Origin: JAUXFK01 sp034189035
GTDB taxonomy: Bacteria > Desulfobacterota > UBA8473
Reading direction: 5' to 3'
DNA: 60,309 nucleotides
Assembly (NCBI GenBank): GCA_034189035.1
Contig: JAXHVA010000015.1
Span: 1-60,309 of the forward strand
Position numbers and translations under genes: made by a program. A model generated the notes under the pieces. That model worked only from the letters and a program-made list of their open reading frames with translations, was not told the origin of the DNA and ran no database searches. The stretch's first letter is position 1, and every line of letters begins with the position of its first letter. Of the stretch, positions 1-7,984 are shown in pieces.

Positions 1-209
1 GGTAATTGCTGGGACAACGCCTCACAGAGCGATTTTTCAGAAGCCTGAAATTTGAACGTCTTGGATATTGCCGCTTTGTATCCAGAAAAACAGCTAAAGC
101 CGAAGTGATAGGCTATATCACCTTTTATAATAGTGACCTACTCCATTCGACTCTAGAATACCTGAGTCCTATGGATTATGAAAAAATCCAATCCTTCAAT
201 GCTACTTAA
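1..209 (+). pseudogene. IS3-family transposase (OrfB) C-terminal remnant, frameshifted
   Basis: This is the end of an IS3-family DDE transposase that enters from outside the window. Frame 1 begins with GNCWDNA, the conserved OrfB stretch before the catalytic region end. The expected continuation (TERFFRSLK, then a block containing IGYITFYN and LSPMDYE) lies one frame back, starting at about base 21. A single-base deletion therefore splits the domain. Normal IS3 programmed frameshifting occurs between OrfA and OrfB, not here, so this copy is probably dead. The stop is at 207-209. The element interrupts an hsdR remnant that follows directly. Confidence 0.8.
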
Positions 210-212
210 TAA

Positions 213-240
213 AGCGTCCGTTTTTACTTGACCACTACAA
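213..240. repeat. Probable right end (terminal inverted repeat) of the IS3-family element
   Basis: The reverse complement reads TGTAGTGGTCAAGTAAAAAC, which looks like an IS3-family terminal inverted repeat beginning with TG. HsdR-like coding sequence begins within a few bases after it. The other end lies outside the window, so the call rests on resemblance and position. Confidence 0.5.
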
Positions 241-918
241 TGAACTTCTGGATCAGAGCATTATTGCTGACAATAAGCAAAATCTTTCCAGGATGCCAAA
301 ACCGGAATATCAAATAACGCGGAAAGGCCGGACCCGGGATCTAAGCAAAATCGATTTTGAAAAACTGAAAAAGGACTTTAAAGAGAAAAGATATAAAAAC
401 ATCGAAATAGCTGATTTGCGAGCATTTATTGAAGACAAGCTGGAGAAGATCATTCAGATGAACACAACCAGAAAAGATTTTGCTCCAAAATTACAGTAAA
501 TAATTGACAAATACAATGCGGGCGGCGAAACCAATGAATATTATTTCAAAGACCTGGTAAACTTTGCCGAAAACCTTAAAAAAGAAGAAGGAAGACACAT
601 CCATGAAAGACTCACCGAAGATGAACTTGAGCTGTTGGACATACTGAAAAAAGAAAGATGACCAGGGGTGAAGAGAAGAGAGTAAAACTTGCAGCACAAT
701 CTTTACTCCACAGACTATTATAAGAGCATCCAAGGGTTCTCATACAAGACTGGCACAAAGACACCCAAAGCCGGGCCAGGGTAAAGGCGGCTGTTGAGGA
801 AGTGCTGGATAAGACACTACCTAAAACTTATGAGAAAAATATTTTTCAAATGAAATGCAATGATGTCTTTGAATTGATTTTCGAATATGAATCAAAGGGC
901 CTGAAATGGGCGGTATAA
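238..918 (+). pseudogene. hsdR: Type I restriction enzyme R subunit (HsdR) C-terminal remnant
   Basis: Translated pieces match the C-terminal helical part of HsdR (DUF3387-like). The first piece runs from NELLDQSII through a block ending KDFAPKLQ. It is followed by an in-frame TAA at 497-499 and then IIDKYNAGGE through LTEDELELLDILKKE in the same frame. Further pieces in other frames carry EEKRVKLAAQSLL and then RARVKAAVEEVLDKTLPK ending with FELIFEYE and a stop at 916-918. There is thus at least one nonsense mutation and two frameshifts. The IS3 end abuts the 5' side, so the insertion probably cut the gene. No hsdM or hsdS is in the window. Confidence 0.75.
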
Positions 919-999
919 AATGAAAATAGAGAAATCATTAATTTGCGAAGTTTATATTTGGCCTGGTAAAATTAAAGATAATGTATTCTTTGATTTCAT

Positions 1000-1479
1000 A
1001 TGAAAAAAAATGATCATACTTCTGATATGAAAATTGAATCCGATCTGAAAAGGATAAAGAAAATAGCACAGAAAAAAGATGACGAGAACCGAAAATTTCG
1101 ATCCCTCTTAAAGGGATATGATATTGAGGTTGAGCATTTGGATGCCATTGTTCATACACTCTTCGAGCAGGTATCCGGAGAAATCGACTGCACTGCCTGT
1201 GGAATTTGCTGTAGGGAGATATCGCCGATTCTGGAACATGAGGATATTGGAAGACTATCTCGTGTATTGGGAATCAGTACAGAAGGTTTCAAGGAACGGT
1301 TTCTTGTTAAGGACGATAAAAATTATTCTGAAGGATTCATCTGCAATTAAAACCCTTTTCCCTTCTTTAAAGGGAATTTTTGCTCTTATTACGAATTACG
1401 CCCCCAAGCTTGCAGTTCATTTCCCTGTCTCCAATTTGTCCAAAAACAATTACCTGTCCGGACATTTCACTTGCTATGA
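1000..1479 (+). pseudogene. YkgJ-type Cys-cluster (CxxCxxCC) protein, interrupted
   Basis: The first 116 codons end at TAA 1348-1350. They carry CTACGICCREI, the CxxCxxCC metal-binding motif of the YkgJ/UPF0153 family. The same frame continues after the stop with NPFPFFKGNFCSYYELRP and QACSSFP, which is the second half of the family motif (CxIYxxRPxxCxxFP). The gene is therefore broken by one nonsense codon inside the domain. The sequence after SSFP no longer resembles the family, so the 3' end is also damaged. An N-terminal lysine-rich region of about 45 residues precedes the motif. A truncated but expressed peptide is possible. Confidence 0.6.
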
Positions 1480-1572
1480 AAACCGGACATCTTAAAATGC
1501 TATTGACAATTTATAAAATTATGTCTTGAAAAATATTAAATATATTGCTAAGTAAAGTTAGCAATAAAAACA

Positions 1573-2538
1573 ATGCATGGATTGCCTATTAAGCTGTTCC
1601 ATCGACACATTCTGGAAGAGATCCGTCCTCACTACCACAGCTCCGACATCCTTGTCATCCACAGCGCTCCTCATGTGGGGAAGACCTGCTTGATGAGGCT
1701 CATCCGTGAAGAGCTTGAGGCAGCAGGCAAAAAAATACATTACATTGACCTGGAAGACCTTCGCCTGCCGGAGGTGCATTAATGAGTAACACCCAGGCGC
1801 TACTGGGCTACCTGGAAGAAATCGGACTGCTTCGAGACACAAGGCTTTACCTCCTACTCGACGAGATATCCAGTATGTCACTGATCCATCGCCGTTGCTT
1901 AGCCTGTTGCGGGATCATCACGCTGAACGCCCCAAGCTGATTGTTTCAGGATCATCGAGTTTCGAAATTAAGTCCAAGCTCACGGACTCCTTGGCAGCCT
2001 GGACAGTCAACTTTGAGCTTCTGTCGTTGAGTTTCAGGAAATTCCTGCTTTTCAGAGGGGCGAATATCCAGCTCGAAAAGCCGGTGCAATCACCACCGTT
2101 GATAAAAAAGGTTAAAATTCTTTTCCGCGAGTTCGTCCTTTCAGCCGTAACATCCGCTCAGAATTCTTCAAGATACCTAAGATCTTCTTTTATAATACGG
2201 GTATTACACATCTGCTCTGGCTCAAGGAGTTACCCAAAACGATTCTTGGCAGTATGCTGGAAAATGCCATTTTCGCGGAACTGTGTAAGAACCGTGAAGT
2301 GGGCGAGTTCTTTTTCTGGGGTATCAAGGACGGGAAGGAGATCGACTTTATTGTTTCCCGAGGGGAAAACCTTCTTCCTAGGGAAGTCAAGGTTGCCGCT
2401 TCAAAAATCCGGCGCAGTGCTCTGAGATATTTCCGCGAATGCTACAAACCTCCACGGATTATCTGCCTGGCCCTGGAAGGCAGCGGGAAAACCAACAAAA
2501 TTTTTGAGGTGCGATATCCATGGGAGGGAATTACATAA
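1573..2538 (+). pseudogene. AAA-type ATPase with DUF4143 domain, multiply frameshifted
   Basis: Pieces in several frames line up as one ATPase of the ATP-binding/DUF4143 group. The N-terminal piece has a degenerate P-loop region (IHSAPHVGKTCLMR). A second piece has the Walker B-like LYLLLDEISSM. A third has PKLIVSGSSSFEIKSK, the usual sensor stretch followed by FELLSLSFRKFL. The last piece (2254-2538) is the DUF4143 end, with MLENAIFAEL, FFWGIKDGKEIDFIV and EVKVAA. At least three frame changes and an early stop separate them. Full-length relatives are often toxin-antitoxin-like or orphan ATPases of unknown role, common in anaerobes. A promoter-like TTGACA lies near 1504. Confidence 0.7.
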
Positions 2539-2646
2539 CTAGAGATAACTGGGAGGTTTCTTGCCCAAAGAAAAGGAACGCTTGTAAGCAAGTCCAAAAT
2601 GTAAAAGATCAAAAGTTGTGTATCATCTTAAAGATATGTTGGTGTC

Positions 2647-3147
2647 ATGATCCTCGCAGTTGATGTTGATTATAAAGAGACTTCAGCACTTGTTGCTGGT
2701 GTTTCATTTAACACCTGGGATGATTCTCATCCAAAGCGGGTTTATACCTCTTGTATAGAAAACATAAATGAATATGAACCTGGGAGCTTCTATAAGCGAG
2801 AATTACCCTGCATTTTCTCACTTTTAAAAGAGCATAAGCTGAAACCCGATATAATTGTGATCGATGGTTTCGTTTACCTGGATGGTGTCAAAAAAATTGG
2901 CTTGGGTAAGCACTTGTATGATTCCTTAAGAAAAGAAACTATTGTCATCGGTGTTGCAAAGCGCCCTTTTAAAGATATTGGTTATGATTATGCAATATAT
3001 CGATGCAGAAGTAGGAAGCCGCTTTATGTCACAGCTGAGGGTGTCGACTTAAACCAAGCATTCGAGGCTATAACTCAAATGCATGGAGAATTCAGAATTC
3101 CAGATTTACTAAAAAAGGTGGATCAAGTTTGTCGGAGAAAATGCTAA
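2647..3147 (+). CDS. nfi: Endonuclease V family protein
   Basis: This 166-residue protein matches the endonuclease V fold, whose members cleave DNA (or RNA) one nucleotide 3' of deoxyinosine. The likely metal ligands are in place: Asp in VDVDY near the N-terminus, Glu in RELPC, and Asp in VIDGFVYL. The conserved lysine region reads VIGVAKRPF, and the C-terminal block MHGEFRIPDLLKKVDQ is typical of a short bacterial EndoV-like subfamily. It is shorter than E. coli Nfi (about 220 residues). No good Shine-Dalgarno sequence is visible before the ATG. It stands alone between broken genes, so recent acquisition is possible. Confidence 0.75.
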   Translation: MILAVDVDYKETSALVAGVSFNTWDDSHPKRVYTSCIENINEYEPGSFYKRELPCIFSLLKEHKLKPDIIVIDGFVYLDGVKKIGLGKHLYDSLRKETIVIGVAKRPFKDIGYDYAIYRCRSRKPLYVTAEGVDLNQAFEAITQMHGEFRIPDLLKKVDQVCRRKC

Positions 3148-3375
3148 CAAACGGTTGCTGTAGTTCTGGTAAAATACCTGCTTTGCATCCGCTTTTTACC
3201 AACCGCAAAGCAGAGCATTCCCTTCATCGCAGCGCTCCAGAGCAAGAAACCAGTCGAAAGGCTGAACCCAAATGAAAGCAATGGTACTGAATGAACATGA
3301 TCAATACCGATTGAATCTTTGATAAACTCATATTAGCCCGACTGTCGCTTATAAAGGAAAGGGGGGTATCCACAA
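3148..3375. other. Intergenic stretch; no supported gene
   Basis: Positions 3272-3319 read MKAMVLNEHDQYRLNL followed by a stop, which looks like the start of a zinc-type alcohol dehydrogenase cut off after 16 codons. It is too short to call. The rest shows no feature except the strong Shine-Dalgarno sequence (AGGAAAGGGGGG, near 3353) for the next gene. Confidence 0.3.
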
Positions 3376-4425
3376 TTGGAAAGAATAAAGATCCCTCCAC
3401 CCATTTCTGGCGGCTTAATGTTGTCCTACAGGTGTTCTGCTGAGTGCCGGCATTGTATGTATGCCTGCTCGCCGAAATGGGCAGGAGATTGGATTACGGA
3501 AGATCTGCTTGCAAAATATCTCCCACAGCTTGCAAAAGTGATCCAACCAAGCCCATACGGCCGTCAGTATATGAACCTGAGTCATGGTCTACATTTCAGT
3601 GGCGGGGAACCTTTTATGAACTTCGAGCTATTGTTGAAAGCCGTTCACATTTCCGAAGCACTGAATATACCGTCCACGTTTGTCGAAACCAACTGCTTCT
3701 GGTGTAAAAGCGATGATCTGACACAAGATCGGCTCAAGGCACTCAGGGGAAAGGGACTAAAAGGGATTATGATCTCGGCAAATCCCTTTTATACTGAATA
3801 TGTTCCCTTTGAAAGGACCGAGCGATGCATCCGTATCAGCCAAGAAGTATTCGGGGAGAATGTAATTGTCTATCAAACGGATTATTATCTGATGTTCAAA
3901 TATTTGGGCGTAACTGGCAAGCTTTCGATTGAGGACTATTTGGCAGTGACACAGGAAAAGTCTATATTCGATAGAGTCGAACTCTTTTTAATGGGGCGAG
4001 CAGCAAATCGTTTAAAAGATCTTTATCCAAGTCACGCGTCTGACAGGTTCCTTCATATGGCCTGCCAACCGGGCTTCCTTAGAAGCTGGCACAATCATTT
4101 TGACAACTATGGAAATTTCATGCCAGGCTTCTGCGGAGGGATTTCATTGGGCAGTTGGTTTGAGTTAGACTGGCTCTTACTAGAAGGGATAGATCTCAGT
4201 AACCGTCCGGTATTAAAGTATCTGGTTAATGAAGATATGAGGGGGCTATTCCATTTTGCTTTTGATATGGGGTATCGAGAAACAGATAAGGGGTACGTTT
4301 CGAAATGCCACCTCTGTCTGGACATTCGAAAATATCTCGCTTCGATCATTGATTTTAAGGAACTTCAACCCCGGCAGTTCTACGAGCAACTGAAAAGAGA
4401 GAACACTACCACCCATCTTTTATAA
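3376..4425 (+). CDS. Radical SAM protein of unknown function
   Basis: This 349-residue protein starts at TTG, placed by a purine-rich Shine-Dalgarno sequence about 12 bases upstream. Residues 20-27 carry the radical SAM cluster motif CSAECRHC (CxxxCxxC), with a further Cys just after. HFSGGEPFMN is the GGEP motif that contacts SAM. Additional cysteines cluster late (CFWC, MACQPGF, GFCGGIS, CHLCLDIRK). This pattern suggests an auxiliary Fe-S cluster of the SPASM/twitch kind, though it is not the canonical SPASM spacing. No precursor peptide gene or partner enzyme is obvious beside it. The reaction cannot be predicted. Confidence 0.75.
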   Translation: MERIKIPPPISGGLMLSYRCSAECRHCMYACSPKWAGDWITEDLLAKYLPQLAKVIQPSPYGRQYMNLSHGLHFSGGEPFMNFELLLKAVHISEALNIPSTFVETNCFWCKSDDLTQDRLKALRGKGLKGIMISANPFYTEYVPFERTERCIRISQEVFGENVIVYQTDYYLMFKYLGVTGKLSIEDYLAVTQEKSIFDRVELFLMGRAANRLKDLYPSHASDRFLHMACQPGFLRSWHNHFDNYGNFMPGFCGGISLGSWFELDWLLLEGIDLSNRPVLKYLVNEDMRGLFHFAFDMGYRETDKGYVSKCHLCLDIRKYLASIIDFKELQPRQFYEQLKRENTTTHLL

Positions 4426-4444
4426 AGAGGATCTCGTTTTCAAA

Positions 4445-4473
4445 TTGACTACATAAAAAAATCAGTCTATATA
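4445..4473 (+). promoter_or_regulatory. Sigma70-type promoter for the DUF77-amrS pair
   Basis: TTGACT at 4445-4450 and TATATA at 4468-4473 are separated by 17 bases, about 85 bases before the next start codon. The spacing and match are good; no experimental support. Confidence 0.5.
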
Positions 4474-4558
4474 TAAATCGTATATTGAAAGAATTTTTCT
4501 ACTATGTGATAATATAAATCACATTTTATAGCATAAACATAAAAAGAGGTGATCTAAA

Positions 4559-4858
4559 ATGGCAATAGTTGAGGTAAGTATCGCCCCGTTGGGCTTATCT
4601 GACACCAGCCTGAGCGAATACGTGGCAGATACGATAAAGATTCTTGAACAATCCGGTCTTCAATTCCAGTTGACTTCTATGGGAACGATCATCGAAGGTG
4701 ACCTTGATGAGATACTCAGCACGATCAGACAGATGCATGAATCACCCTATAAGAAGGGGATGAAGCGAGTTGTAACAAACGTAAAGATCGATGATAGAAG
4801 GGATAAGGCCGCTACCAGCAAAGGAAAGGTTGAATCTGTATATAAAAAAATGGGGTAA
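4559..4858 (+). CDS. MTH1187/YkoF-like thiamine-binding protein (DUF77)
   Basis: This 99-residue protein matches the DUF77 family, small ferredoxin-fold proteins that bind hydroxymethylpyrimidine or thiamine-type ligands in characterised members. Conserved features are the N-terminal beta strand VEVSIAPLG, the segment SGLQFQLTSMGTIIEG and the late strand RVVTNVKIDDR. The length is the family norm. A good GAGGTG Shine-Dalgarno sequence lies 7-12 bases before the ATG. The gene ends 16 bases before amrS and shares its promoter, so the two are probably one transcript. A link between thiamine binding and AmrS is not established. Confidence 0.8.
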   Translation: MAIVEVSIAPLGLSDTSLSEYVADTIKILEQSGLQFQLTSMGTIIEGDLDEILSTIRQMHESPYKKGMKRVVTNVKIDDRRDKAATSKGKVESVYKKMG

Positions 4859-4874
4859 AAAGGGGCAATAGTCG

Positions 4875-5885
4875 ATGAAAGAATCAATGCTGTATAACAG
4901 ATTAAATGAAGGAAAGGTCAAATGCAATCTTTGCAACCATAGATGTGTGATTTCCCCTTGTACAAAGGGTATCTGTGCGGTTCGAGAGAACAAGGCAGGA
5001 ACGCTCTATTCTCTGATTTACGGTTTTGCTATATCAAGTAATGTGGATCCAATAGAAAAAAAGCCGCTATTCCATTTTTTACCTGGATCGAGATCCTATT
5101 CAATCGCTACTGTAGGGTGTAATTTCAGGTGTCTCCACTGTCAAAATTCGGAAATTTCTCAAACACCAAGGGATCATGACCGTATAATCGGTAAAAATTA
5201 TGGGTGCAAAGAGATTGTAGAAGATGCCGTAAACACGAACTGCAAGAGCATATCTTATACGTATACAGAACCCACGATATACTTTGAATATGCCTATGAC
5301 ACTGCAAAGCTGGCGCATAAAGAAGGGATAAAAAACGTTTTTGTTACAAATGGTTACATGACCCTAGAGACCCTAAAGACCATAGGACCTTATCTGGACG
5401 CTGCCAATGTGGATCTCAAATCGTTTTCTGATGATTTCTATAAAGAGATCTGCGGTGCTAAACTCAACTTTGTACTCGATTCAATCCGATTGATGAAAGA
5501 ATTGGGGGTTTGGGTAGAGGTAACAACGCTTTTAATACCGAGATTAAATGACGGGGATGATGAATTACAAAAAATCGCAGGGTTTATAAAAGAAGTTGGC
5601 GAAGAGATTCCTTGGCATGTGAGTGCTTTCTACCCTACGTATAAACTGCTTGACTATCCAAGGACACCGGTAAAAACACTCCACAGGGCAAGGGAGATAG
5701 GGCTGAATGAGGGCTTAAGGTATGTATACTGCGGCAACATTCCAGGAGATGAAGGGGAGAATACATATTGTTATAATTGTAAACAACCTTTGATAGAAAG
5801 GCAGGGGTATTTAATCTCAAAAAATCGGGTTAAAGACGGCTCGTGCCCTTCCTGTGATACAAAGATAGACGGTATTGACTTGTAA
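4875..5885 (+). CDS. amrS: AmmeMemoRadiSam system radical SAM enzyme (AmrS)
   Basis: This 336-residue protein belongs to the AmrS group, which resembles pyruvate formate-lyase activating enzymes. The N-terminal part carries CNLCNHRC and CTKGICAVR, a cysteine-rich lead typical of the family. GCNFRCLHCQN is the CxxxCxxC radical SAM motif at about residues 80-90. The usual partners AMMECR1 and Memo are not in the window. A C-terminal zinc-ribbon-like pair (CYNC and CPSC) is present. The family's reaction is unknown. Because it is activase-like it deserves a thought as an activator for the glycyl radical enzyme at 31179-33665, but the 26 kb distance and subfamily argue against that. Confidence 0.85.
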   Translation: MKESMLYNRLNEGKVKCNLCNHRCVISPCTKGICAVRENKAGTLYSLIYGFAISSNVDPIEKKPLFHFLPGSRSYSIATVGCNFRCLHCQNSEISQTPRDHDRIIGKNYGCKEIVEDAVNTNCKSISYTYTEPTIYFEYAYDTAKLAHKEGIKNVFVTNGYMTLETLKTIGPYLDAANVDLKSFSDDFYKEICGAKLNFVLDSIRLMKELGVWVEVTTLLIPRLNDGDDELQKIAGFIKEVGEEIPWHVSAFYPTYKLLDYPRTPVKTLHRAREIGLNEGLRYVYCGNIPGDEGENTYCYNCKQPLIERQGYLISKNRVKDGSCPSCDTKIDGIDL

Positions 5886-5929
5886 AAGAATAAAGAGTAT
5901 TAATCAGAGGATAGATGTAACCATTTGGG

Positions 5930-6180
5930 CAGGTCTTAAGAATATTTCCTAAAGATAAAGGATTAGAGGGGATCTACGGCTTTCCAGACGACTCTGCTGT
6001 TTCCGGGATCGAAACCGAGCTTGGCACCCTCTGCACCACTGCTGCAATAATAGCATCCTGGCAGGTCAAGAAGCGATTAAAATCATTCTTGGAAAAGGGA
6101 AGCTACTGCAAAATAGACACCTGTGTATAGATGGAGAGCAAGGAAAAGTTGAGGTCATCCCCTTGGATGAGAAAAGATAA
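5930..6180 (+). pseudogene. ThiF/MoeB/HesA-type adenylyltransferase C-terminal remnant
   Basis: Two frames give pieces of the C-terminal half of an E1-like adenylyltransferase. The first reads GIYGFPDDSAVSGIETELGT (the stretch before the conserved LG.L..T.A block). The second, one frame over, reads AGQEAIKIILGKGKLLQNR and CIDGEQGKVEVIPLDEK with a stop at 6178-6180. The N-terminal nucleotide-binding half is absent. The family activates sulfur-carrier proteins for thiamine or molybdopterin synthesis, which fits loosely with the DUF77 gene upstream. Confidence 0.6.
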
Positions 6181-6207
6181 AGGAAAACGAAGAGAAGGAG
6201 GTATAAA

Positions 6208-6912
6208 ATGGGAGATAACTCTATTAAATGGCAGAGTCATGCTTTCTTTTCCATTACTACTTCGAAAAATAAGGAGTTGCTTATCGACCCCTGGATAACA
6301 GGAAATCCATTATGCCCGATTACAATTGAAAATTTAGTAAAGGCTGATATTGTTTTGGTTACTCACGACCATTTCGACCACTGCGCAGATGCTGCGGACA
6401 TCTCCAAAAAAACCGGGGCAACCCTGATAGGACAACCGGAGACGGTTGGAAGGCTAAAAACCGATTTTACATTGCCCGAGGAGAATGTTGTTAATAACGG
6501 TATTGGTATGAACATCGGTGGGAGCACAATCATAGACGGAATAACCATTACAATGACACAGGCCTTTCACTCATCTGCAACAGGTGCACCCTGTGGATAT
6601 ATCATCAGATTAGAAGATGGAAAGACGCTCTACCACGCCGGGGATACCGGAATCTTTGAGAGCATGAAGACATTAGGTAATATCTATGGTATTGATCTCG
6701 CTTTACTCCCCATAGGGAGCTGCTTTACAATGGATCCGATACAAGCAGTTGAGGCTGTGAAGCTTCTCGGAACGAAAAGAGTCATCCCAATGCATTACAA
6801 AACCTTTTCCATACTCGAACAAGATGCGGATGTATTTGTAAGACTAGCAAAAAAAGAGATGCCGAGTGTAAAGGTAATTGTTTTGAAACCAGGAGAAGCA
6901 TTTCAAATTTAG
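6208..6912 (+). CDS. UPF0173 metallo-beta-lactamase-fold hydrolase
   Basis: This 234-residue protein has the metallo-beta-lactamase fold. The metal-binding motif is VTHDHFDHCAD (HxHxDH), with further ligands in FHSS, HAGDTG and PMHYKTF. The order and length match the UPF0173 (YtkL-like) family, whose substrate is unknown in most bacteria. A strong AGGAGG Shine-Dalgarno sequence lies about 10 bases before the ATG. It follows the broken ThiF-like remnant by 28 bases, so the two may once have shared a transcript. It is presumably cytoplasmic, since no signal peptide is seen. Confidence 0.85.
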   Translation: MGDNSIKWQSHAFFSITTSKNKELLIDPWITGNPLCPITIENLVKADIVLVTHDHFDHCADAADISKKTGATLIGQPETVGRLKTDFTLPEENVVNNGIGMNIGGSTIIDGITITMTQAFHSSATGAPCGYIIRLEDGKTLYHAGDTGIFESMKTLGNIYGIDLALLPIGSCFTMDPIQAVEAVKLLGTKRVIPMHYKTFSILEQDADVFVRLAKKEMPSVKVIVLKPGEAFQI

Positions 6913-6925
6913 AAATACATTCATT

Positions 6926-7145
6926 AATTTCCGGTTAGGTATTTGTAAATGGGTACCAGGAATACACCTGCTTCAATTTTTTTAAGGTATCTAGATTAGT
7001 CTGGAGATTATAGAATTCGTTTTGAATTTTGATTCGAAGTTCTCTCACTCTTTTGATACTGACCTTCTCGTTGTGCTGCTTATGGCAGCAAATTGCCGAC
7101 AATAGATATATTATCACACCTGAGAGGATTTGAACCTCCCATTTT
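6926..7145 (-). pseudogene. IS4-family transposase C-terminal remnant (copy 1)
   Basis: The minus-strand reading gives VQILSGVIIYLLSAICCHKQ followed by EKVSIKRVRELRIKIQNE, the C-terminal end of IS4-type DDE transposases that end in a YLL.AIYCHEQ segment. A closely similar stretch occurs at 57903-58065, so two copies of one element have decayed here. This copy has about 40 extra bases near 6980-7020 compared with the other and lacks the catalytic domain entirely. Confidence 0.6.
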
Positions 7146-7169
7146 GCAATTCAACAAAAAGTCGCGTCC

Positions 7170-7822
7170 TCCACAGTCGTCATGTCGCAAGGTGAGGTTG
7201 GCAGTGTCCTGTGTCATATACAGGGCCTCCATCTCATCATGGCAAAACTTCTTTATGGCAGCGGCCTGCGGTTAATGGAATGTATCCGCTTGCGCGTCCG
7301 CGATTTTAAACGCAAGCTTATCTACCTTTGAGCCGCCAAGGGCGGTAAGGACCGCACCACTCTCTTCCCGGAATCCCTTCATTCCATGATGAGAAGTCAG
7401 GTTGAAGCGGTTTATAAGCTTCACCAGAAGGATTTGGCAGATGGATATGGAGAGGGATATCTTCCGAATACCCTTGCCCGCAAATACCCCAATGCCTCCA
7501 AATTTTCGGCTGGCAGTATGTGTTCCACTCAAAAACACTCAGAAAAGCCCATCGCTCAGGTAAAACCAGACGCCATCATGTGCTTGAATCCGGGCTCCAA
7601 AAAGCTGTAAAGGCTGCCGCAGGAAAAGCGGGAGTTACAAAACCTGTCGGTTGTTATACCGTTCGGCATTGTTTTGCCACCCACTTGCTTGAAAACGGGG
7701 TTAACATTCGGGTCGTTCAGGAATTGATGGGTCACGCCGATGTGAAGACTACCGAGATCTATACCCACGTGATGGAAAAGGACATTTCCGTCGTCCGACG
7801 CCCACTGGACGCGCTTGAGTGA
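7170..7822 (+). pseudogene. Integron integrase (IntI-like tyrosine recombinase), broken
   Basis: The C-terminal two thirds of a tyrosine recombinase can be assembled from two frames. The first frame reads VVMSQGEVGSVL, LLYGSGLRLMECIRLRVRDF (catalytic Arg box I), then an in-frame TGA near 7328, AAKGGKDRTTLFPESL and the segment GYLPNTLARKYPNA. The next frame continues GWQYVFHSK, RRHHV, YTVRHCFATHLLENG (HxxR-type box II), QELMGHADVKTTEIYTHV (catalytic Tyr) and PLDALE. The insert between the boxes (LARKYPNA with GWQYVF) is the signature that separates integron integrases from other tyrosine recombinases. One nonsense codon and one frameshift inactivate it. No attI or cassette array is evident beside it. 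Confidence 0.75.
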
Positions 7823-7984
7823 ATCTGCTTTTTCTCGACAATGCCCGGATCTGTTTCTCTTCCTTACGGAGATACTCCATGCGGACGGCTTAGGCGTCAA
7901 ACCGTTCCTCAAGTTCAATCAATATTCGTTCCATTATTTTTTTTGATATCAATTCGTGAACCTGACCCTACCTCCAATAATCTT

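Noticed and set aside
3272..3319. Start of a zinc-type alcohol dehydrogenase (MKAMVLNEHD)
   Set aside because: Only 16 codons remain before a stop, with no downstream continuation in any frame, so the likeness may be chance.
4875..5885. AmrS as the dedicated activase of the glycyl radical enzyme
   Set aside because: Its cysteine-rich N-terminus and motifs fit the AmmeMemoRadiSam group, it is paired with DUF77, and it is 26 kb away. Retained only as a remote possibility.
7117..7140. T-arm-like sequence on the minus strand (GGAGGTTCAAATCCTCT), suggesting a tRNA end
   Set aside because: The bases encode the EVQILSG part of the IS4-type transposase remnant and no anticodon arm or acceptor partner is found.
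7823..7984. Possible attC site after the integron integrase (GGCTTAGGCGTC near 7887)
   Set aside because: No paired complementary core boxes or hairpin could be found around it.
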